Source of the DNA: Chaetoderma sp. LZ-2023a
Lineage: Eukaryota > Mollusca > Caudofoveata > Chaetodermatida > Chaetodermatidae
Reading direction: 5' to 3'
DNA: 64,000 nt
NCBI GenBank assembly: GCA_034401795.1
Contig: CM067359.1
Location: forward strand, 145,830,233 to 145,894,232
Part shown: in pieces, positions 57,219 to 64,000 of the stretch
Numbering within the stretch: position 1 is the stretch's first letter
Layout: each line of letters opens with the position of its first letter
Translations under genes and position numbers: made by a program
The notes under the pieces: model-generated
The model's database searches: none
What the model was told of the DNA's origin: nothing
The model's input: the letters and a program-made list of their open reading frames with translations, nothing else

Positions 57219-58599
57219 TGTGTGACTTTGATGTGCAGTTGTGTGAAATATGTTGACTGAAAATTTCCGTGTGGATGACTTGCAGGATAGGTCTGAAAGC
57301 AACACCACTTAACCAGAATATTTCTTATCAGAGGAGTAGCTTTGAGCTTGCAAGTTCAGCTTGCGTCAGTTTAGTTATCAATGCATCAGATCTAACATTG
57401 ACTTTCAGTGTACAGGTGATCACCGGGGGTTTAAGATATGGCTAAGACAGTTATATTTTATCACCTCTCTAGTATATAATAATAAATGTATGAATAGATG
57501 GCGGGTAAAACAATTCCAATTTATCACAGGCTTCAGCGTGCAGGATTAAATTGTTAAAAGCAGGATAAAAGTTAATAAAACAACATTGACGTGAATGTCT
57601 GATAGGACTAAAAAGCTGATAAGAGCAACAGATAAGTTTTTGTCACAGTTATAGTCTAAACAAGCTGGTAAGAGCGACAGATAAGACAGTTTTTATCACA
57701 GTTATAGTCTAAAAGCAGGATAAAACTTCCGAGTTCATGGTTTACGTGGTATTGATGATAGTGAGTCATTAAATTTGCTATGACATCATAGTATTTGGAG
57801 TATGCAGTGCAAGCATTGAGTTATAGTATTGCAGGCATCAATGAGTAAGACAGCTTTTTGGGTAAGACAGTTTTTGGTGGGTTTTTTAAAACCCCATGAA
57901 AACAAGATGGCTACCGTGCCCGGACATCAATGGGTGTAAGTGACGGGAAATGAAAACAGGTACCTCGGAACATACAACCAGATTTTCATGCGATTCTGTA
58001 AAACATCTAAGTCCTCCATTTCCTCGTAGATGCTAGGTAAATATGCAGCTCCATTTCCAGTAGAAATTTGATAAAAGTTCGATATAGTTCGATATAATAA
58101 CACTAAAAATTTGATAAAATAAAAAACGTGTTTCTTGTCGATCCCGTCCTCCTTCTCCTCCTTGTGCTTGCTCTTTGGACAGTTTTGTCAACCGAACCAA
58201 TGTGCCTATTTTATTGTCTTTCGTAATTTCCTCCTGTATATAGGAGCACCGACCAGACTGACACTGTCACTGCTCAGTGAGGTTCCTGGTCACATATCCA
58301 CACCCCTTGGGGTGTTTCTACAATTATTTGTAACATATTTACATACAGTCTAGATAGTGAACCAGGAAGCCACCGACAGCGTCACTGACAGCTGTGACGT
58401 AGGTTGGTTAGAGCAGGCTGCCAACTATGCCACACAGCGAAGTCCAGTCTGCTCACATCTGTACCATCCGCCTTTTTAGATAGGCATCTTACAGGCTTCA
58501 GTTATGGCATCTTGGATATACTGATGACAGGGCTGACATCCGACATCTACTATTTACACTATCAGAGCATAATCACGACTGAGCTCCCGATACAGGGCC
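57219..58599. other. Non-coding; LINE-B 5' flank with a short duplication
   Basis: A diverged tandem pair (about 57613-57661 and 57662-57714; 'cacagttatagtctaaa' in both) lies about 0.4 kb upstream of LINE-B ORF1. LINE 5' untranslated regions often carry such promoter repeats, but this is speculative. No gene recognised in the remainder. Confidence 0.45.
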
Positions 58600-58845
58600 T
58601 GACACTCAGTGTGAGTTCTTTTACGTCCCCATGGCACAGACACCACACGAGACGGGTCCGACGGCTTTACGTCCCCTCCGAAGGACGTGTCATGTGAATG
58701 GCGTATGGAATGGCGCAGGTTTTTACACCTTGATCACATGCCTGAACAGGGGATCGAACCCGGCTCTTTTGGATTGGAATTCCAAGCATGTGCGGCACAT
58801 GTATTGGTTTTGCCAACTGAGCCAACGCGACACTTCTACCACCTA
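58600..58845 (-). mobile_element. tRNA-derived SINE
   Basis: On the minus strand the head (about 58845-58745) has a pol III A box 'tggctcagttgg' (complement of 58813-58824) and a B box 'ggttcgatccc' (complement of 58750-58760), spaced as in a tRNA. It is followed by a central block 'gtccttcggaggggacgtaa' shared with the copy at 49460-49650. The tRNA-like head has lost clover-leaf pairing and is followed by non-tRNA sequence, so it is a SINE and not a tRNA gene. The central block resembles conserved SINE core domains of marine invertebrates; I cannot name the family. Confidence 0.75.
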
Positions 58846-59103
58846 TGCGGAGGTACACTTCGGCGGGTGGGAGGGGGGTGGCACTCGAGAGGCGGAATTT
58901 ACACAACAAGGAGAAGATCAAGTAAAATTACTCATGAATTGAAATAATTTGTATTTTATGTGCATATTCACATGATTTCAATGTATTTTTGAAGTGATGT
59001 CATCAATAAGCTGTTCTGTTCTAATATAATTTAGTGTGCTTGTTAATGCAAGTGTATTTGTTTAATATATCCTATTTTCGTGAGCTTGAAATGTGTTTTC
59101 GTT
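58846..59103. other. Non-coding, nothing recognised
   Basis: Short AT-rich interval. Confidence 0.35.
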
Positions 59104-59262
59104 CAAGATTCAAGATTATTTATTCAGTAGTAAAATATATATAAATTATGGGTTCAAATAGGTTGTCCGCCGAAGGCAGTGCCTATTGTATTGGCGGACA
59201 CCTTACACATTTATACATACATCTATACAAATAAATTAAACAGGACAGTAGCATACATGATA
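59104..59262 (-). repeat. LINE-C 3' tail, outer part (inverted copy)
   Basis: Begins with 'caagattcaagatt' and continues 'aggttgtccgccgaaggcag' and 'aaattaaacaggacagtagc', the reverse complement of 48920-49087. It resumes after the foreign insert at 60286, which shows that insert to be later. Confidence 0.75.
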
Positions 59263-60285
59263 CAAATATACTATGCAGTATCATAGTATGGGTACCGAAG
59301 TTCGTGAATCTAAGCAAGTAATGCACTCGTGAAAGAAAACTCTTAAACAGATCTGCGCACAAATTTAACACAATATAAAATAACACTTCCGAATACAAAT
59401 GCAAAAATTTCAGCACAAAACTAATTTTTAAACAAATTCCAAGCATCTAAACTGACCCACCTCGCCAGGTTATGTGTGAAATAGCGGTACCGAATTTCGT
59501 GATTTGGTGATTATGCATCTTCAGCTGTGTGGTACATGCTTGTAAATCCTTAAATTTCAAGGTATTGGACATTATTGGTTTGTTGAATGTTTCAACTGCT
59601 AATTTTTCCCGTTTTAACCCATAAATTTGCCCTACAAATGCATGTATAAACTATAAAAGCAGTTTATACATTTGAAGAGAAGAAAAAACCCCAAATGGAT
59701 GCCGCTTTCGTTAGGTAGTGACGTCACACGAAATTCATAAATATTAATGAGCTGAAGAAATGAACTAACGTTAGGGTCTTTAAAACATGTTCAGCAGGCA
59801 TAAAGGGAAGAATAAAAAAATGTCTATCGTTAACAAAACCATGTGTGCACTTTATGTTAATTTTGACATTTTGGTAAATCATTGATAAGCACCCGCCCCT
59901 TCCTCTAGAGCCTCTCCAATAAAATTTAGACGTGCTACCGTCAATCAGTCTAATCCGACGCGGCGGGAAAATGTAACCAAAGCAGGTGGTAACTTCGGAT
60001 TGTGAAAATTGCTCATTTTAGGTGCTAAATAAGGGCAAGTAAGTAATCTAAGAAAGTGCATTAAGGAATCTTGCAATTTTTATCACTACCATCAGTAATT
60101 GTATGAAAAGTTTTCTTGTTTTGACCGCATTTTGCTCAAAACTTTGTCAAAAGGTTCAGAACTGTCAATCAAAAAGTGGCTACTGTGTGGATGCGTTCCA
60201 TGCCACGTTACATCATAGAACGAGAGCGATAAAAACAAATTCATGAATTTCGGTACTCACGAATTTAAGCAACTCGACCATACAG
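59263..60285. mobile_element. Non-autonomous repeat 'T', inserted in a LINE-C tail
   Basis: About 1.0 kb, closely similar to 26447-27391. Shared blocks include 'gggtaccgaagttcgtgaat', 'gtgacgtcaca(c/t)gaaatt', 'attaatgagctgaagaaatg' and 'ttaagcaactcgaccat'. It is flanked on both sides by contiguous LINE-C 3' sequence. About 25 extra bases with the palindrome 'tactatgcagtatcatagta' precede the shared left end. No coding frame. Confidence 0.68.
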
Positions 60286-60359
60286 GACGTAGACAAGTTA
60301 AATAAAAAATTAATGCATGTCTAAGTTAGTAAGTAGTAGTAGTAGTAGTTGTAGTGGGG
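60286..60359 (-). repeat. LINE-C 3' tail, inner part
   Basis: 'acaggacgtagacaagttaa' and 'gtctaagttagtaagtagtag' are the reverse complement of 48840-48915, continuing the LINE-C tail interrupted at 59263. Confidence 0.72.
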
Positions 60360-60480
60360 TAACGAGTCGATTCGCCCCCTGTCCCGTTCTCCCTAGGTTG
60401 TTTCGCACCGGGTCGATTCGCACCCAAGTCTGGGTCGTTTCGCACCCCTTTGAAATGACTTGTGTGCGAACAGGAATGGC
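60360..60480. repeat. Short 'tttcgcaccc' repeats
   Basis: The strings 'attcgcccc', 'tttcgcaccg', 'attcgcaccc' and 'tttcgcaccc' recur about every 15-25 bases, with 'gggtcga' or 'gggtcgt' between. Possibly the end of an interspersed repeat; too short to classify. Confidence 0.55.
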
Positions 60481-60732
60481 AAGTGTAGTTAAATTGAATT
60501 GAAGTGCCATTGTAATACCGATACTGACTCAACCTTTGATGTATTGGCGACCTGACCATTTCAAGTTATTCCAAGTGAATAATTACGTAATAATTAATGT
60601 TAATTGCTATTAATAATTTAATATATCAAATTTCTTCAATATGCAGTTAATAATTTAATATTTATATGCATATTTATTCATCAAAATTTTTCTTAATTGA
60701 AGATGGTTTTTTAATTTTCAAGCCCATTATTA

Positions 60733-60837
60733 CAGTGGTGAGATTATCAAAAATTGTCTTATCTTGGCTTGCAAATGGGCATTCCCCAAGAACAGTACAG
60801 AGGCCGGTATTTGCTGGCTTCGTCGTGAAAGGGTTAA
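60733..60837. mobile_element. TTAA-type MITE, right half only
   Basis: One arm of core A ('aaaaattgtcttatcttgg' and 'tgcaaatgggcatt') followed by 'cgtgaaagggttaa' ending at 60837. The left half is missing. Confidence 0.55.
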
Positions 60838-61153
60838 AAAGAATTTGACAGACCACCCTACCAACTGACAGACGGAAACAAAAGATGAGTATATTCTATA
60901 CTAAATAAACTAGTTTTATTGATTTATTTAGTGCGCATTTGCGTGCTATAATTTGTTGCTGTTAGGTATGGTTGTAAAATCTTAAATGATTTATTACTGA
61001 TCTGTCCGTCCATTCATCTGTCCACTCATCGATCCGGCTGTTCGTCTGTCAATCTGCCCATCTCATTTCCGATAAAGCTGCCTAAATTGCAGCTATAAAT
61101 GGGAGTGGATTGCTTGTTTCAGTTTTTTGGGACAGTTGATGCGGTGCATAAAG
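60838..61153. other. Non-coding, nothing recognised
   Basis: Contains a CTGTCCGTCCATTCATC-style simple stretch near 61000-61055. Confidence 0.35.
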
Positions 61154-61161
61154 GACTAACT

Positions 61162-62652
61162 TAGGGTTGGGCGATTTTTCGATATTATCGTCAATATCGC
61201 GATATACCGAATACCGATACCGAAATCGTCAATACCGACAGGACGATATTGCACTTTTAACTGTGAGCATAATATAAATAACTAAGTTAGAAATGTCATA
61301 CTCTTACCTCTATTCGGTCCAGTAATAGTCTTTAAGTAATAATCTAGTCTTTGTCTAAGGTAATAAAAACTTAATAAACTCCAAAATAATCTGTGTTCAT
61401 TTAATTCATGGTTTGTTTGCGCTAATAAAATGATTTAAAGTACAAAATAATCCTTTGTTGTTCACTTTTCATAATTGCATAAATAGACGACGCCATGTTT
61501 TTTCTTGCCTCATTCTGAGTATTAGTCAGTGGGGAATACCATTTGCACTACCCACATTTCATTCTGATGACGTCATTACTACAGGTCAAGCTATTTATCC
61601 ATTAGTCATTGATCTGCATGGTTAAACATTCTTCTGACCGTGAAAGATTTAAACTTTAAAACTTTTGAGGTCGATACACACTTAATCCCTTATCAATACC
61701 ACAGCTTGGAACGGTGGGTGAGGGGGCAGTTAATCTCTTGCTTTACCGTTATACGTTTTTATGTTACTTTATACAATATATTTAGCATTTTTAAACGAAT
61801 CAGATCAAAATTCATTTCACATATAAAATTACGGATTTATTCTAAGTGAGAAACGTCCTTAAAATAAAGAATTTAGGCCTAATTATTTCCAGTTTTCTAT
61901 CAGTTGTGGCAGTCTTGGCTGCAGAGTTAACTGGGTTAATTTCACACATCCCGGCTACGCCTTGAGATCAATGGATAAACCCGCTAATTAGTGAGCGAAT
62001 TTGAATAGGTCTACAATGGGGCAAATTAGTATTTAATATTACAGACCAAATAAAATCTGATATAATTGTTTCCAGTCTTCACGCTCGTTCTCGTTCAAAA
62101 TCATGCAGTGTTATTTTATTAATTTGCATGGTCTATGCTAGCAGCGGCCGTGATAACAGCTGTCGGAATTCTGCAGTGTGAATTCTGATTGGCTCAAGTA
62201 TGATACGGCGGCCAATCAGATTTCGTTCTGCAAAATTCCTTTCTGCGCGATGAAGTTAATGCGTATTCCTTGCTCAATCTTTTGACAGTTGTCGTGAGGT
62301 AAAGATAACATAAAATACAACACAAGAACAGAAGAAAATCCTTTATTTTTCTTATTTGTGATGGGTTAGTTGCATTACATTCGTTGCTTTAAACTGTATA
62401 TTGAAGGGTGTCAAAGTGTGGAATTTCGTGTATTAAATATGCGGAAATGGTAATCATGGCGATTTGAATTCACGGTTTCAATGCAACAAATTTAATGAAA
62501 ATAACTTGCAGACACCACCAATTTGAAATACATGTTATTCTATGTTTACACCCTAACTCCACACCTCACCCAAATGACGATATATCGTGATACCGCGGTA
62601 TTTTAATGAGATACCGATATCGTCATACCTTGAGCAATATCGCCCAACCCTA
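61162..62652. mobile_element. hAT-type non-autonomous element with exact 8-bp target duplication
   Basis: Bounded by 'gactaact' at 61154-61161 and 62653-62660. Ends share the perfect 14-base inverted repeat 'tagggttgggcgat'. Subterminal regions are rich in 'cgatatcg'-type motifs ('caatatcgcgatataccg' left, 'gacgatatatcgtgatacc' right). Length 1,491 bp, without any frame resembling a transposase. The boundaries are among the clearest in the window. Its subterminal sequence differs from that of the hAT-type copies at 24702 and 1131, so it is a second family. Confidence 0.88.
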
Positions 62653-62660
62653 GACTAACT

Positions 62661-63089
62661 ACATTCAGCTTAATTGTTTTCAAAATGTATGGATAATCAT
62701 GTTTGAGTTAATAATTTTTCTGATCAAATTCTGGGATTGTATGAATTTTACTTATAATTTGAGTAACGTCCTTGGCCGTCTTCTGTTGGCACCTAATTAG
62801 AAAATGTAATGGCTTAATTAGCATTGCTTTCATCAAAGTGCGAGCGTGTGTGCCGACACACGCGCGTGTCTGCGCGTGTACATGATAATTACCCAATTAC
62901 TCAACGATTCACGCACAATAATTGTAGGCCTACTCCGATCTTGATAAAAATGCTATGTGTGATGAATGTATGGGCGGATGGATGAAAACTGGCATATGGG
63001 ATGCATAGTACAAACACGAGAGTTATTAATTAAAAACTGTTATGGAAATAAAAGAAATGAGATCAAATTGATTTGCATCAAGTGAATGA
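62661..63089. other. Non-coding, nothing recognised
   Basis: A short 'cgcgcgtgtctgcgcgtgta' patch near 62860; no gene. Confidence 0.35.
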
Positions 63090-63235
63090 TTAAACGTGTT
63101 GATGAATGATGGGTGGGTGGATGGATGCATGGATAGATGGATGAATGAAATGGCAGATAAGATGGATATGGTGGATGGATGGGCTCGCGGACTGATGGAA
63201 GGACGGGCTGGGGGATGGATGGATGGACGAAAGGC
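63090..63235. repeat. Degenerate (GGAT)n-type simple repeat
   Basis: Imperfect 'gatggatgga' and 'gggtggatgg' tetranucleotide repeats. The minus-strand His/Pro/Ser-rich frames across it are artefacts. Confidence 0.8.
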
Positions 63236-63702
63236 AATGCAGATGATTTAGTGTAATGTATGGACTACAAGTTGCGTACAGTATATTTGATGAATAATGA
63301 GTAATCTTCAGGCGGCATAACTGAACCAGGAAACCATGCCAATGTATAAACGTGTTCGGGAAAACGTACTCAGGCACCGGGATGAGTGACGTTTTGGCGG
63401 CATAATCCTACTATGTTAGGCTATACCTATCATTTAATTACAAATGAGTTCAGAAGCCAAACATCATTAATATCTGATTTCCAATCATGATCAAACAACT
63501 GAATGTGGTCAGTTCGTTTTTCTTTGAAAATTGCCGACTCCAATATCCTATATAATATTCGACTTCCAGTTGAACAATCCATAACGTCTTACTTTCATAT
63601 CGCTTCTGCATCATTTAAATAAATTACGTCGGTTAAGATAGCCTATAGTACACATTTTTTGAGGTGGTGGTGTTGGGGAAACTGCCCGGGGCACCTGTCG
63701 CT
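63236..63702. other. Non-coding, possible upstream region of the exon at 63703
   Basis: No repeat or frame recognised. If the downstream exon is real, its promoter would lie here. Confidence 0.3.
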
Positions 63703-63805
63703 ATGGAGAATCTGTGTATTTTGTGTAATCGAGAAGTTCGTCGTCTTCAGCACGGCGTGACGTGTGATATTTGTGATAGATGGCAGCACCGAACATGTGG
63801 AACAG
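63703..63805 (+). CDS. Possible first exon encoding a Cys/His zinc-binding segment
   Basis: An ATG at 63703 opens 'MENLCILCNREVRRLQHGVT' followed by 'CDICDRWQHRTCGTG'. The Cys-x2-Cys, Cys-x2-Cys, His and Cys spacing is that of the first half of a PHD-like finger, and 'CDICDRWQHRTC' is a style seen at the N-terminus of uncharacterised invertebrate zinc-finger proteins. Coding similarity stops at 'aacag|gtaat' (63805/63806), a good splice donor. The last Cys pair would be in the next exon, beyond the window or in its last 200 bases. No LINE context is visible around it, so it could be a host gene, though a transposon-derived origin is possible. Confidence 0.4.
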
Positions 63806-64000
63806 GTAATCATCATCTGTGGCGGCATCATCACCATTTCATTAGATCCTTGTAGTCATTGTTTCCAGGAATGGCAGCTGTTATAAGTTTGACATTCTGG
63901 TGGTGCTCACAAACACAGACAGAATGCATACCAGACGCAGTAACTGGATACACCATTTGGGTCTAAGTTCACACAATTTTGAGAATCCAACCTTGACATC
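63806..64000. other. Possible intron, cut by window edge
   Basis: Follows the donor-like site. No recognisable second exon before the end. Confidence 0.3.

Noticed and set aside
58745-58845. Possible tRNA gene
   Set aside because: A and B boxes are present but no clover-leaf can be formed by eye, and SINE body sequence shared with another locus follows.
63040-63377. His/Pro/Ser-rich minus-strand frames
   Set aside because: Translations of a degenerate GGAT simple repeat.

Overview
This window is animal genomic DNA. I see no confident complete host gene, no rRNA or tRNA gene and no prokaryotic gene organisation. Most of the 64 kb that can be interpreted is mobile-element sequence, much of it nested. 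The mix (DIRS-type tyrosine-recombinase retrotransposon, several LINE families, DD34E Tc1-like transposons, hAT-type and TTAA-type non-autonomous elements, tRNA-derived SINEs, and repeats built around an 'aagatggc' motif) fits a marine invertebrate. I think a mollusc or another lophotrochozoan is most likely, but that is inference from repeat style.

Layout. 1-9.8 kb: AT-rich non-coding DNA with hAT-type fragments, palindromic MITEs with TTAA ends, and tandemly duplicated 'aagatggc' repeats. 9,798-16,857: a DIRS-type retrotransposon on the minus strand with both terminal inverted repeats and an internal complementary region, carrying broken gag-like, RT/RNase H and tyrosine recombinase frames. 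16.9-18.6 kb: diverged tandem repeats and minisatellites. 19.6-20.5 kb: an older DIRS recombinase relic. 20.8-27.5 kb: LINE fragments interrupted by other repeats, including a hAT-type element with an 8-bp target duplication inside a repeat block that itself interrupts a LINE. 29.9-38.7 kb: a LINE whose ORF1 has an SGNH esterase domain (LINE-A). One Tc1-like transposon sits inside its ORF2, and a second, near-identical one lies just downstream in an (AT)n run. 39.8-46.0 and 50.0-57.2 kb: two copies of another LINE (LINE-B) whose ORF1 has a PHD-like zinc finger followed by a low-complexity repeat tract that differs between copies. 47.3-49.1 kb: the 3' half of a third LINE (LINE-C) on the plus strand, with its 3' tail. 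58.6-62.7 kb: a SINE, a LINE-C tail split by a foreign insert, and a 1.5-kb hAT-type element with an exact 8-bp target duplication. 63.7 kb: a possible first exon encoding a Cys/His zinc-binding segment ending at a splice-donor-like CAG|GTAAT. This is the only candidate host coding sequence.

How the parts relate. The window is best read as a stack of insertions. The autonomous elements carry stops, deletions or frameshifts, so none looks able to move itself. The two Tc1-like copies are near-identical in aligned segments and carry different lesions, so they are comparatively young. I found no convincing new molecular system. The most informative items are the complete DIRS terminus/ICR architecture, the in-frame codon-repeat expansion in LINE-A ORF2, the PHD-bearing LINE ORF1 with alternative repeat tracts, and a palindromic core shared by MITEs with different termini and target-site lengths.
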